Shown: in pieces, positions 39,173-49,516 of the stretch
Layout: every line of letters starts with the position of its first letter
How positions within the stretch are numbered: position 1 is the stretch's first letter
Program-made: the position numbers and the translations under genes
Notes under the pieces: model-generated
Seen by the model: the letters and a program-made list of their open reading frames with translations, nothing else
The model's database searches: none
What the model was told of the DNA's origin: nothing
Assembly: GCA_901472455.1 (NCBI GenBank)
Contig: LR590464.1
Location: 2,232,001 to 2,296,000, forward strand
Source of the DNA: Leclercia adecarboxylata
GTDB taxonomy: Bacteria > Pseudomonadota > Gammaproteobacteria > Enterobacterales > Enterobacteriaceae
Direction of reading: 5' to 3'
Length of the DNA stretch: 64,000 nucleotides

Positions 39173-40555
39173 ATGACTACACCTTCAGCCACCCATGCCT
39201 TGTCCATCAACCCGGCTAACGGTGAAACCCTGGCCGTCTGGCCGTGGGCGACCGACAGCGAGATTGAACTTGCCCTCGCACAGACCGACGCCGCGTTTCG
39301 CCAGTGGCGCAACGTGCCGGTGGCAGCGCGGGCGCAAAAACTGCGTGATCTCGGTGCTGCGCTGCGGAATCGTGGCGAAGAGATGGCGCAGATGATCGCC
39401 CGGGAGATGGGCAAACCCATCGCCCAGGCGCGCGGGGAGGTGGCGAAATCTGCCGGTCTCTGCGACTGGTATGCCGAACATGGCCCGGCAATGTTGAATA
39501 CCGAGGCGACGCAGGTAACGGACGCGGTGATTGAGTATCGTCCTCTGGGGCCGGTGCTGGCGGTGATGCCGTGGAACTTCCCGCTGTGGCAGGTGCTGCG
39601 TGGCGCGGTACCCATCATCCTGGCAGGCAACAGCTATCTGCTGAAACACGCCCCGAACGTGCTGGGGGCTGCCAACCTGATTGAGGCAATTTTTAACGAC
39701 GCGCAATTCCCGCAGGGCGTATTTAGCCAACTGAATGCCACCAATGACGGGGTGAGCCAGATGATTGCCGATTCGCGTATTGCGGCGGTGACCGTCACGG
39801 GCAGCCTGCGCGCCGGGGCAGCGATTGGCGCTCAGGCCGGTGCTGCGCTGAAAAAATGCGTGCTCGAACTGGGCGGTTCCGATCCCTTTATCGTGCTTAA
39901 CGACGCCGATCTGGATCTGGCGGTGAAAGCGGCGGTAACCGGGCGCTATCAGAACACCGGGCAGGTCTGCGCGGCGGCAAAACGCTTTATCGTCGAAGCG
40001 GGAATCGCTGACGAATTCACCCGTCGTTTTGTTGACGCCACCGCGGCGCTGAAAATGGGTGCGCCCGACAATGAGGAAAATTATCTTGGCCCGATGGCGC
40101 GTTTCGATCTGCGTGATGAGCTGCATCAGCAGGTGCAGGCCACGCTTGCAGAGGGTGCCACTCTGCTGCTGGGCGGGGAGAAGATCGCCGGGGCAGGTAA
40201 CTACTATGCCGCCACGGTGCTGGGTAACGTCACCCCGACGATGACGGCGTTTCGTCAGGAGCTGTTTGGCCCGGTTGCCGCCATCACCGTGGCAACCGAT
40301 GCCGATCATGCCCTGCAGCTTGCCAACGACAGCGACTTTGGGCTGTCAGCCACCGTCTTTACCGCGAATACCGCGATGGCGGAACGCTTTGCCCGCCAGC
40401 TTGAGTGCGGCGGGGTGTTTATCAACGGCTACAGCGCCAGCGATGCCCGCGTGGCCTTTGGCGGGGTGAAAAAGAGCGGCTTTGGCCGGGAGCTGTCCCA
40501 CTTTGGCCTGCATGAGTTTTGTAATGTGCAGACGGTATGGAAAGACCGGGTGTGA
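39173..40555 (+). CDS. sad: NAD+-dependent succinate semialdehyde dehydrogenase Sad (YneI)
   Basis: 460 residues, intact; E. coli Sad is 462. Aldehyde dehydrogenase landmarks: VLAVMPWNFPLWQVLR, catalytic Glu in LELGGSDPFIV (about residue 232), catalytic Cys in NTGQVCAAAKRF (about residue 266), and EVGPV-type QELFGPVAAI. Oxidises succinate semialdehyde from GABA and putrescine breakdown to succinate in the cytoplasm. Divergent from yneJ. Confidence 0.95.
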   Translation: MTTPSATHALSINPANGETLAVWPWATDSEIELALAQTDAAFRQWRNVPVAARAQKLRDLGAALRNRGEEMAQMIAREMGKPIAQARGEVAKSAGLCDWYAEHGPAMLNTEATQVTDAVIEYRPLGPVLAVMPWNFPLWQVLRGAVPIILAGNSYLLKHAPNVLGAANLIEAIFNDAQFPQGVFSQLNATNDGVSQMIADSRIAAVTVTGSLRAGAAIGAQAGAALKKCVLELGGSDPFIVLNDADLDLAVKAAVTGRYQNTGQVCAAAKRFIVEAGIADEFTRRFVDATAALKMGAPDNEENYLGPMARFDLRDELHQQVQATLAEGATLLLGGEKIAGAGNYYAATVLGNVTPTMTAFRQELFGPVAAITVATDADHALQLANDSDFGLSATVFTANTAMAERFARQLECGGVFINGYSASDARVAFGGVKKSGFGRELSHFGLHEFCNVQTVWKDRV

Positions 40556-40565
40556 TGGATTGCAC

Positions 40566-40637
40566 GCGTGTTTGCCGGGTGACGCTGCGCCTGGCCTGAC
40601 CCACAGGCTCATATGCAGCGCCGCCGGGCGTTCCGCC
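40566..40637. repeat. REP-like GC-rich palindromic sequence
   Basis: gccgggtgacgctgcgcctgg and later gcgccgccgggcg, words typical of REP/BIME units, in the 150-base gap between sad and the chemoreceptor gene. Boundaries are approximate. Confidence 0.4.
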
Positions 40638-40708
40638 CCGCTGTCATTATTCTGAAATAGTTCTGTCATTTTCACTGCGTAGACTCGCCCACGTCTAAGG
40701 CATTGTTA

Positions 40709-42298
40709 ATGAATGACATTATGAACTTAACTAAAATTATTCGCCGCTTTATTCCCCGTCAGTTTGGTTTGCTGGCGGGGATTTTCTGCATCATCGGGCT
40801 ATTTTCCGCCCTGCAAATTTCCTCTTCCGTTTTACTTTCCGTCTCGCTGCGCGATGCCCAGCACAATGAACAGCGCAATCAGATGGCCTACATGCAGCAG
40901 GCGAAGGTCGATCAAGCGCGGATCTCGCTGCTGGCGGCGAGCGATCTGCTTAACCGCGCAGGTGTTTACTTTATGCAGGATAAAGAGACCGGCTCGGACG
41001 GAAGCTGGCACAGCCTGATGGATGAGGCGCAGCAGGCGTTACGTGACTCTCAACAGGCGTGGCAGGCGTGGCAGGCGATGCAGCCGCCGCGGGATGAGGC
41101 GCTGCTGAACAGCTATCAACTGTTCTTTGATGCCATCCGCGAACAGGCTGACGGGCTGGTTAACAGCCAGTCGATTGACGCCTTCTTTGCCGTACCCGCC
41201 CAGGCTTTTCAGGCAGATTTTAATGACAACTATGCACGCTACCAGCAGGCAAGCGCCCAGCGTGTCGCCGAAGGGCGTCAATCGCTGACGGCCAGCCTCT
41301 CCAGCCTGCAATTCCTGTTCTTACTGGCGCCGGTGGTTCTGCTGGCGATCGCGGTGGCGGTGTGGTTTGCCATGTCTCGCTGGGTGATTGTGCCGCTGCG
41401 CCGCCTTATCGCCCATATCAATTTGCTGGCGGCGGGGGATCTCTCCTCGCCGCCGCCGGGCGTTAAGCGGTTTAACCGCGAAATGGCGCAGCTTGGTGAC
41501 AGTGTTGATACCCTGCAACAGGGCCTGCAGCAGCTGGTGACCCAGGTGAGCGAGGCGACTACCTCAATGGTGAGCAATATCGGCTCGCTGGCGCAGGGAA
41601 ATCAGAAGCTGTATCACCAGTCAGCACGGCAGGCGCAGGAGCTGAAAGAGGTCACCGCGCACATTGCCGACCTGGAAACCCACGTTGAGGGCAACAGCGG
41701 CTATGCCAGACTGGCCAGTTCGCGGGCTGATGAGGCGCGGGCGATGGCGGCAGGCGGCGATCGGATGATGGAGACGGTAAACGCCTCGATGGCGGCGATT
41801 GTGGAGCGTTCTGCCGAAATGCGCGGCATTGTGGCGATCATTGATAACGTGGCGTTTCAGACCAATATTCTGGCGCTGAACGCCGCCATCGAAGCGGCAC
41901 ATGCCGGGAATCAGGGACGCGGCTTTGCCGTGGTGGCGCGGGAAGTGGGCCTGCTGGCGCGCAAAAGCAGCCACTCGACGCAAACCATCCAGCAGCTGAT
42001 TAATCACTCGTTGCAGGGCATCGAAGATGGCTCGAAAGCGGTGACCCGGCTGGAGGATAACCTGCAGCAGGTCATCGGCCTGGTGGGCAATCTGTGTAGT
42101 TTACTCAATGAAATCTCCGTCGCCACGCTCAGCCAGGGCGATAGCATTCATCGCATGACCGGCCAGCTACAGGCCCTGAACCAGGTGGCGCACCAGACCG
42201 ATGAACTGGTGAACACGGCATCCGTGGCCTCCCAACGGCTGCATGATGAGTCCGGCCTGCTGCTACAGGCGGTATCACGCTTCCGACTTCCTGCCTGA
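40709..42298 (+). CDS. Methyl-accepting chemotaxis protein, Tar-like periplasmic domain
   Basis: About 529 residues. A first membrane helix at about residues 16-40 (FGLLAGIFCIIGLFSALQI), a four-helix ligand domain with KVDQARISLLAASDLLNRAGVYFM, a second membrane helix at about 200-220 (FLFLLAPVVLLAIAVAVWF), HAMP, then the signalling coiled coil with IDNVAFQTNILALNAAIEAAHAGNQGRGFAVVA. The hairpin tip continues EVGLLARKSS rather than the usual EVRNLAQRSA, and there is no NWETF-type CheR tether at the C-terminus. Start at ATG 40709 with taagg upstream; a later ATG (40721) is possible. Ligand unknown. Inserted between sad and glsB, which are adjacent in E. coli. Confidence 0.87.
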   Translation: MNDIMNLTKIIRRFIPRQFGLLAGIFCIIGLFSALQISSSVLLSVSLRDAQHNEQRNQMAYMQQAKVDQARISLLAASDLLNRAGVYFMQDKETGSDGSWHSLMDEAQQALRDSQQAWQAWQAMQPPRDEALLNSYQLFFDAIREQADGLVNSQSIDAFFAVPAQAFQADFNDNYARYQQASAQRVAEGRQSLTASLSSLQFLFLLAPVVLLAIAVAVWFAMSRWVIVPLRRLIAHINLLAAGDLSSPPPGVKRFNREMAQLGDSVDTLQQGLQQLVTQVSEATTSMVSNIGSLAQGNQKLYHQSARQAQELKEVTAHIADLETHVEGNSGYARLASSRADEARAMAAGGDRMMETVNASMAAIVERSAEMRGIVAIIDNVAFQTNILALNAAIEAAHAGNQGRGFAVVAREVGLLARKSSHSTQTIQQLINHSLQGIEDGSKAVTRLEDNLQQVIGLVGNLCSLLNEISVATLSQGDSIHRMTGQLQALNQVAHQTDELVNTASVASQRLHDESGLLLQAVSRFRLPA

Positions 42299-42361
42299 CG
42301 TCATCCATAAGCCTCTGATATACTCGCAGGCCGTTTTTGGCCTGTGAGCAAGGAGCAACCG

Positions 42362-43287
42362 ATGGCTACCAACATTAATAATCAGATCCTGGACGCCATT
42401 CTGGCGCAAGTCCGTCCTTTACTGGGCCAGGGCAAGGTGGCCGATTACATCCCGGCGCTGGCCTCTGTCAATGGCAATAAGCTCGGGATCGCCATCCGTA
42501 CCGTCGATGGCCAGCGCTTCCAGGCCGGTGATGCCACCGAGCGTTTTTCCATTCAGTCGATCTCAAAAGTGCTCAGCCTGGTGGCGGCCATGCGTCAGTA
42601 TGACGAGGATGAGATCTGGCAGCGGGTCGGCAAAGATCCCTCGGGTCAGCCGTTTAACTCTCTGCTACAGCTGGAGATCGAACAGGGCAAACCGCGCAAT
42701 CCGTTTATCAACGCCGGGGCGCTGGTGGTGTGCGATATGCTACAAAGTCGTCTTAGCGCTCCCCGTCAGAGGATGCTGGAGATTGTGCGCCAGCTCTCCG
42801 GGTGAGTGATATTGCCTATGACGCCGCCGTCGCCCGGTCTGAGTTCGAACACTCGGCGCGTAATGCGGCGATAGCCTGGCTGATGAAGTCGTTCGGCAAT
42901 TTCCATAACGATGTGCCGACCGTCCTGCAAAACTATTTCCACTACTGCGCGCTGAAGATGAACTGCGTGGAGCTGGCTGACACCTTTCTGTTTCTGGCGG
43001 CCCAGGGCTATGCGCCGCATCTCTCTGAGCCTGTCGTCACCTCGATGCAGGCCCGACAGGTGAATGCCCTGATGGCGACCAGCGGTATGTATCAGAACGC
43101 CGGCGAGTTTGCCTGGCGGGTGGGACTGCCTGCCAAATCCGGCGTCGGCGGCGGGGTGGTGGCGATTGTGCCGCACGAGATGGCGATTGCGGTCTGGAGC
43201 CCGGAGCTCGACGAGACGGGGAACTCCCTGGCGGGCGTCGCGGTGCTGGAGCGCCTGACACAAAAGCTCGGCCGTTCCGTCTATTGA
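42362..43287 (+). pseudogene. glsB: Glutaminase 2 GlsB (YneH), one frameshift
   Basis: Starts [31 protein letters not shown]. Serine-dependent beta-lactamase-like glutaminase: the catalytic Ser-Lys is in [12 protein letters not shown], and [15 protein letters not shown] and [24 protein letters not shown] follow. One missing G near 42791 (ccgggtgag for ccggggtgag) breaks the frame after RQLSG; corrected length is exactly 308, as in E. coli. Converts glutamine to glutamate and ammonia. Confidence 0.94.
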
Positions 43288-43449
43288 CCGGTTCCTGAGC
43301 CGGGGGCTGGCTGGCGAACTGATTAGCCCCCCTTAACGGAGTGGTGATCGCCATACCCCTAATGTGATATAAATTAATCCCAAACTTTTAACAATCCCCC
43401 GCGCGGGTGATAAAACCTTGTTAAAAGCAACCCTATGGATTGATATTGC

Positions 43450-44902
43450 ATGTCATCTTCTTCCAGCGGCACTTTTGCGTTATTTCATTCGCAAAGCCCC
43501 CTGCGTAATGCTGCGGGAATATTTGCCCTGACCACGCTGTTCTATTTTATTGGCGCGCAGCTACGTCTGGTGGAATCCCTGTCGATGTTCTGGCCGCTGA
43601 ATGGCGTAATGGCAGGGGTATTTGCCCGTTACGCTTACCTCAACCGGCTGCACTATTATGCGATTTCGTATATTGCCATGCTGCTGTACGACCTCATGAC
43701 GACGCAATGGGGCGTTAGTTCGCTGGGCATTAACCTGTCGAATATGGTGTTTATTGTCACCGTTGCCCTGCTGGTGCAGCGCGACAGGCGGTTGAAAAAC
43801 CGCACCCCGGATCCGGTCAATGCCCTGAGGCTGTTTAACTATTGTCTGCTGGCCGCACTGCTGTGTGCCATCGTCGGCGCGGTGGCGTCAGGCGCGGTAT
43901 CTAATCGCACCTTCTGGCCGCTGATCGCCGACTGGTTTAGCGAACAGTTCTCTACCGGGGTGTTAATTGTTCCCTGTCTGCTGACGATTACCTGGCCCAC
44001 CTTTAACTGGGCTGTCCGTGCCGAGCAGCTGATGCCGGTGGTGGCGCTGGTGATCTCTGTCGTGGCCTCAGTGGTGATTGGCGGGGCCGGTGCCCTGGCG
44101 TTTCCGATGCCAGCGCTCATCTGGTGCGCGGTGCGCTATTCGCTGCCTGCTACCTGCCTGCTGACGTTTGTCACCGGCGCGGTGGAGATCACCCTCGTCG
44201 CCAACTCCATCATTACCATCGTGGCGACCACGCCGCTGACCACTCCCATGATGTTCTCCGCCCGTCTGGGAATCGCCACCATGGCAATCTGCCCGGTAAT
44301 GGTGTCGGTCAGCATGGCGGCGATCAACTCGCTGATGCGCCAGATCTCCCTGCGTGCCGATTACGATTTTTTAACCCCAGGTTTACTCCCGTTCCGGGCT
44401 GTATGAGGCGCTAAAGAGTGATGAGGGAAAGCGTAAAAGCCCGCAGCTGACCGTGATGCTGCTGGATATCGACTATTTCAAAAGCATCAATGACAACTTC
44501 GGTCATGAGTGCGGTGATGCCGTGCTGGCGGCCTTTGCCCGCAAAGTGCAGGAGACGGTAGGGAGCGCGGGGCGGGTGGCGCGAATGGGCGGCGAAGAGT
44601 TTGCCGTCGTGGTGAATAACGCATCGGCGCAGCAGGGATACGCCCTGGCGGAACGGATCCGCACCACTATTGAACAACATCCCTTCATCTGGCGTGGCCA
44701 GTCGCTGTTTTTGACCGTCAGTATTGGTCTGGGCAGTGGAAAATCGGAGTCGTGGAAGCTCACGGACGATTTTAATCGCCTGATGAGCGAAGCGGATGAT
44801 TATCTGTATCGTTCGAAAAAAGCAGGCCGAAATCGCACCAGCGCCCGAATGACAGAGATAACCACTGCCAGACAAAAAACAGAGGCGACACAAGAGCTGT
44901 AA
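43450..44902 (+). pseudogene. dgcF: Diguanylate cyclase DgcF (YneF), one frameshift
   Basis: The N-terminal MASE1-like membrane sensor has about eight helices (LTTLFYFIGAQLRLVESLSMFWPLNGV onward), then a GGDEF domain with LLDIDYFKSINDNFGHECGD and the active-site loop RMGGEEFAVVV. One extra C near 44386 separates the two parts; corrected length is 483 residues. Makes c-di-GMP from two GTP. An inhibitory RxxD site is not obvious. First of three consecutive GGDEF genes; in E. coli only dgcF is here. Confidence 0.88.
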
Positions 44903-45021
44903 TCGTTTGCCCGTGCGGGACGAGGGCCCCTACCATATATTCACGAAACTGATAAATGCCTTGATACGCATTTTCATCGTCCAATAATATAAAGGGGTGA
45001 TTATATCGGAAAAATCGTGTG

Positions 45022-46079
45022 ATGAACGGAACTGACAGACTCAGTAAATCCCCTCGCGTGCCTGGCAGTCGGTTTATCAAACGCATGTTTCTGATGCGGG
45101 TGCTTGGAACATTTCTCTGCTTTTTCCCCATTCTTTCCGTCCTGGTGGAACAACAATGTTCCCCCTGGCTTATGGGGCTGCTGGCGGCCAATGCCTTTAT
45201 CTGGCCGACCATCGCCTTCTGGCGCGCGCGTCGATCTGCCGCGCCCTTACGTGCAGAACATCAAAACCTGGTGCTGGATGCCGGGGCAGGCGGTTTCTGG
45301 ATCGCCATGATGGCGGCCAACCCGCTGCCTTCTGTCGCGATTGCCACTATCTTACTGGCCGACCGGCTGGCGGCGGGGGGATTCCCGCTGATGAGAAAAG
45401 CCGGTGCGGGTGATGCTGGCGGTCTTTATGGCCACCTGGCTGACCCAGGGGATGGCGCTGTTCCCGCAGGTGTCACAGCGTACAATGTACGCCACGCTGC
45501 CGCTGATTGGCATTTATACCGTGGCGCTGAGCGTTCTCACCAACAGTATCGCCATGCGGCTGCGCTTTAAATCACGCGAGCTGGAACGCATCGCGATGAT
45601 GGACCCGCTCCTCGACATCGCCAACCGACGTCTGCTGGAGAAGCGTATCGATCATGAGTTACATAAGCTGCGACAAACCTGCAGCGATTCGGCGTTGATG
45701 TTTATCGATATCGACAACTTTAAAGAGGTGAACGATCGCTACGGCCATAAAGTAGGGGATATGCTTCTGGTGACAGTGTCACAAAGTCTGCATATCGCTA
45801 CGCGTCCAGAGCGATACCCCGGCCCGGCTGGGCGGAGATGAATTTGTAATTCTGCTTCCCAATACTACGCTTGACGAAGCGCACGTTGTCGCCACCCGCA
45901 TTATGGATGCCGCTGCGGTGATCGATGACGTCGCGGAAGAAAAGATCCCATGTACGATGAGTATTGGCATTGCCAGTGCCACCCGCGAGATGGGAAACGT
46001 AACGGACTGGTTACAGGCGGCTGACAATGCCCTGTATCAAGCGAAACGCGAAGGTAAAAACCGCATCTTTGCCCACTAA
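45022..46079 (+). pseudogene. Diguanylate cyclase with MASE2-like membrane domain (two frameshifts)
   Basis: N-terminus MNGTDRLSKSPRVPGSRFIKRMFLMRVLGTFLCFFP resembles the MASE2 domain of AdrA/DgcC: RVPGSRFIKRMFLMRVLG is characteristic. Five or six membrane helices precede a GGDEF domain with MDPLLDIANRRLLEKRIDHEL, FIDIDNFKEVNDRYGHKVGD and LGGDEFVILL. Extra bases near 45402 and 45807 disrupt it; corrected length is 351 residues. Predicted to make c-di-GMP, possibly for cellulose or curli control as AdrA does. Confidence 0.85.
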
Positions 46080-46132
46080 GCGGCGTCAGGATGCACTAAG
46101 CTTTTAAAAAAGCCTGACGTGCGGAGCATCTC

Positions 46133-47116
46133 ATGAAATCACCCTCACGACCCAACAATGAAGTGGAGCGTCTCAGCGCCTTGCGCGAATCCGGGCTGCT
46201 GGAGATCGAGAACCACCCGAATTATGACCGACTGACCCGTCTGGCAAAACGCCTGTTTGCGGTGCCGGTGGCGATGATCAATCTGGTGGACGAGCATGTG
46301 GTGGTGGTTAAATCCGCAGAGGGTGCCGATGCCACCAATCTGCCGCGAAATCTCTCTTTTTGCGGCCATACCGTGCTTAACAATATGCCGCTGGTGGTGC
46401 CCGATACCCTGGACGATACCCGTTTTGCGGATAATCCGCTGGCGACCGATGACAACCCGATCCGTTTTTATGCCGGTCACCCTTTGCATCTGCCTGGCGG
46501 CGCCGCGGTAGGGTCCCTGTGCATTATCGATCATCAGCCACGGCAGTTTACCCCTTCCGACGTTGAGGCCCTGGCCGATCTGGCGGCGCTGGTGGAAGCC
46601 GAGTTCGCAGCGATCTGTTCCAGCATCGTCGACGACCTGACCGGGCTGTATAACCGCCGGGGTTTTCATCATCTGGCCACCTATGCCATCAGTGCCGCGC
46701 GCCGCAGAGCCGAGCCGCTGACCCTCGCCTGGCTGGATCTGGATCGCTTTAAGCAGATTAACGCCCGATACGGTCGCGCCGATGGCAATATCGCCCTGAA
46801 GGCGATGGCCGGTCTGTTGAGTTCCACCTTCCGCGAAGCCGACGTGCTGGCGCGCTACGGCGGGGATGAGTTTGCAATCCTCTTCGCCAACAGTGACGAG
46901 AAGGGCGCATGGATCGCCATGCAATATCTCACCGAGCAGGCCGCGGTATGGAATGAGCATGCCGAACATCCGTGGGCACTCTCTTTCTCATGGGGGGTGA
47001 GCGAGTTCAACCACCACCGCGACGATCTGGGCAGCTGGTTGAGAACCGCCGATGAGATGATGTACTCCATGAAGCAGCAGCGCGGTACCGGCGGCGGAGA
47101 TAAGAAAATCCTCTGA
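46133..47116 (+). CDS. GAF domain-containing diguanylate cyclase
   Basis: 327 residues, intact, soluble. N-terminal GAF domain (about residues 25-160: FAVPVAMINLVDEHVVVVKS, LSFCGHTVLNN, FYAGHPLHLPGGAAVGSLCIID), then GGDEF from about 170 (VDDLTGLYNRRGFHHL, DLDRFKQINARYGRADGN, RYGGDEFAILF). The Cys-His pair in SFCGHT is common in such GAF sensors. Predicted cytoplasmic sensor linked to c-di-GMP synthesis. Starts 53 bases after the previous cyclase. Confidence 0.9.
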   Translation: MKSPSRPNNEVERLSALRESGLLEIENHPNYDRLTRLAKRLFAVPVAMINLVDEHVVVVKSAEGADATNLPRNLSFCGHTVLNNMPLVVPDTLDDTRFADNPLATDDNPIRFYAGHPLHLPGGAAVGSLCIIDHQPRQFTPSDVEALADLAALVEAEFAAICSSIVDDLTGLYNRRGFHHLATYAISAARRRAEPLTLAWLDLDRFKQINARYGRADGNIALKAMAGLLSSTFREADVLARYGGDEFAILFANSDEKGAWIAMQYLTEQAAVWNEHAEHPWALSFSWGVSEFNHHRDDLGSWLRTADEMMYSMKQQRGTGGGDKKIL

Positions 47117-47182
47117 ACAACGCCCTTGTGTTAAAAAAATGTAAAGTGCATGGTGATGCCATTGATAAAAAGGAGAATAATC

Positions 47183-47707
47183 ATGGCATCACCCGCTATA
47201 CAGATTTTTTCGCGTGACGATATCCTCGCACACCTTCCTCAGTTAGCTGACATCCTGCACAACTGCGTCACCGGCGGCGCGTCGGTGAGCTTTATGTTGC
47301 CCTACAACCATGAGCAGGCCAGCGCGTTCTGGCGCGGCGTGGCCGATAGCGTCGCGCGCGAGGAGCGTACCGTGCTGGTCTCGACCAATGCGCAGGGCGA
47401 ACTCACCGGCACCGTGCAACTCATCACCGATCAACCCGATAACCAGCCGCACCGGGCGGATGTCGCCAAACTGCTGGTTCACCAGAATGCGCGGCGCTGC
47501 GGTGACGCCGGGCGATTAATGCAGGCCCTGGAAAATGTGGCCCGCGATAAAGGCAAGACGGTGTTGGTGCTGGACACGGCAACCGGGAGCGGGGCGGAGA
47601 CCTTCTATCAGCGGGCGGGATGGCAGAAAGTGGGGGAGATCCCACGCTATGCCCTGATGCCGGACGGTGAGCTGACGGCCACCTCGGTGTTCTACAAATT
47701 CTTATAA
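47183..47707 (+). CDS. GNAT family N-acetyltransferase
   Basis: 174 residues from ATG 47183 (aggag 7 bases upstream). AKLLVHQNARRCGDAGRLMQAL is motif A with a modified CoA loop (RRCGDAG in place of RGxGxG), followed by LVLDTATGSGAETFYQRAGW, the usual motif B. Substrate unknown; similar proteins are annotated as antibiotic or amino-acid acetyltransferases. Lies between the c-di-GMP cluster and uxaB. Confidence 0.82.
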   Translation: MASPAIQIFSRDDILAHLPQLADILHNCVTGGASVSFMLPYNHEQASAFWRGVADSVAREERTVLVSTNAQGELTGTVQLITDQPDNQPHRADVAKLLVHQNARRCGDAGRLMQALENVARDKGKTVLVLDTATGSGAETFYQRAGWQKVGEIPRYALMPDGELTATSVFYKFL

Positions 47708-47825
47708 ATCCTGTCACAATTCACACCGGATTTGATCAAAACAGGGGTTCGTGGTCGTAAAGTTTTGATAAGTTATCGTACCAATCTTATCAGGCTGTAT
47801 GACTAATCATTACAAGGACCCCATT

Positions 47826-49277
47826 GTGAACACACTGAACCGTCGTGATTTTCCCGGTGCTCTCTACCCTGAACGTATCATCCAGTTTGGTGAGGGCAAC
47901 TTCCTGCGCGCATTTATCGACTGGCAGATCGACCTGCTTAATGAGCACACCGACCTGAACGCCGGTATTGCGACTGTCCGCCCAATCAAAAGCGATTTCC
48001 CCCCTTCACTCAGTACCCAGGACGGCCTCTATACCACCATCATCCGTGGCCTGAATGAGCAGGGCGAAGCGGTCAGCGACGCGCGCCTCATCCGCTCGGT
48101 GAACCGCGAAATCAGCGTTTACGACCAGTACGACGAATTCCTGAAACTGGCCCACAACCCGGACATGCGCTTTGTCTTCTCCAACACCACGGAAGCGGGG
48201 ATCAGCTATCACGCCGGGGATAAGTTCGAGGATGCGCCAGCGGTGAGCTATCCGGCGAAACTGACCCGTCTGCTGTTCGAGCGTTTCAGCCATTTCAACG
48301 GCGCCGCCGATAAAGGCTGGGTGATCGTACCTTGTGAATTGATTGACTATAACGGCGATGCCCTGCGTGAACTGGTGCTGCGCTATGCCCAGGAGTGGGC
48401 GCTGCCAGCGGCCTTTACCCAGTGGCTGAACGATGCCAATACCTTCTGCTCTACGCTGGTTGACCGTATCGTGACCGGTTATCCACGTGACGAAGTCGCC
48501 CAGCTCGAAGCCTCTCTCGGCTATCACGATGCCTTCCTCGATACCGCTGAACACTTCTATCTGTTTGTTATCCAGGGGCCAAAATCGCTGGCGCAGGAGC
48601 TGCGTCTCGACAAGCTGTCGCTGAACGTGCTGATTGTGGATGACATCAAGCCGTACAAAGAGCGCAAGGTGGCGATCCTAAACGGCGCACATACTGCGCT
48701 GGTGCCGGTGGCGTTTCAGGCCGGGCTGGATACCGTAGGCGAGGCGATGAACGACACGGAAATCTGCGCCTTTGTTGAAAAAGCCATTCATGAAGAGATT
48801 ATCCCGGTGCTGGACCTGCCGCGTGATGAGCTGGCCTCCTTCGCCAGTGCGGTAACGGGCCGTTTCCGCAACCCGTATATCAAACATCAGCTGCTGTCGA
48901 TTGCGCTCAACGGCATGACCAAGTACCGCACCCGTATTCTGCCGCAGCTTCTGGCAGGGCAGCAGGCCAGCGGCCAGCTCCCGGCGCGTCTGACGTTTGC
49001 CCTGGCGGCGCTGATTGCCTTCTATCGTGGGGAACGTCACGGTGAAAGCTACCCGGTGCAGGACGATGCGCACTGGCTGACCCGCTTCCAGCAGCTGTGG
49101 ACCCAGCATCATGACCAGCAGATCACCACCCGTGAACTGGTGACGGCGGTACTGAGCGTCAGCGAGCACTGGGAGCAGGATCTGACGCAGGTAAATGGTC
49201 TGGTGGAGCAGGTGGCGCAGGACCTGGATGCGATCCTGCAGAAAGGGATGCGCGAAGCCGTAAAACCGCTCTGCTAA
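47826..49277 (+). CDS. uxaB: Tagaturonate reductase (altronate oxidoreductase) UxaB
   Basis: 483 residues from GTG 47826 (aagga 7 bases upstream), equal to E. coli UxaB. Starts [30 protein letters not shown], with the cofactor loop FGEGNF, and contains [30 protein letters not shown] and [18 protein letters not shown]. Reduces D-tagaturonate to D-altronate with NADH in hexuronate catabolism. A weak ExuR half-site-like word (taccaatctt) is about 45 bases upstream. Confidence 0.96.
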   Translation: MNTLNRRDFPGALYPERIIQFGEGNFLRAFIDWQIDLLNEHTDLNAGIATVRPIKSDFPPSLSTQDGLYTTIIRGLNEQGEAVSDARLIRSVNREISVYDQYDEFLKLAHNPDMRFVFSNTTEAGISYHAGDKFEDAPAVSYPAKLTRLLFERFSHFNGAADKGWVIVPCELIDYNGDALRELVLRYAQEWALPAAFTQWLNDANTFCSTLVDRIVTGYPRDEVAQLEASLGYHDAFLDTAEHFYLFVIQGPKSLAQELRLDKLSLNVLIVDDIKPYKERKVAILNGAHTALVPVAFQAGLDTVGEAMNDTEICAFVEKAIHEEIIPVLDLPRDELASFASAVTGRFRNPYIKHQLLSIALNGMTKYRTRILPQLLAGQQASGQLPARLTFALAALIAFYRGERHGESYPVQDDAHWLTRFQQLWTQHHDQQITTRELVTAVLSVSEHWEQDLTQVNGLVEQVAQDLDAILQKGMREAVKPLC

Positions 49278-49300
49278 TCCGTTAGGTTATCCCTGTTTGT

Positions 49301-49326
49301 GCCGGGTGGCGCTGCGTTTACCCGGC
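49301..49326. repeat. REP element
   Basis: gccgggt and acccggc around ggcgctgcgttt, a standard enterobacterial REP unit, just after uxaB. Confidence 0.75.
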
Positions 49327-49516
49327 CAAACGATTTTCGTTATCCCTCACTCATAATAGTTACAACATACTATACATTGATCCTGTAATAGCCGGTCTTA
49401 CCTCCGTGCGGTCTGTCCTCGGCCTCACAAAAACGTCTGCATTATTTAACATACTTGCAACTGTGATAGCGATCACGTTTAATAGTCACCGCTCTTTTTT
49501 CCCGATGAAGCTGACT

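Noticed and set aside
39185-40309. 374-codon open frame antisense to sad
   Set aside because: Shadow of the intact sad gene; no domain features and no ribosome binding site.
47760-47790. ExuR operator upstream of uxaB
   Set aside because: Only one half (taccaat) resembles the consensus; the other half is too degenerate to list as a site.
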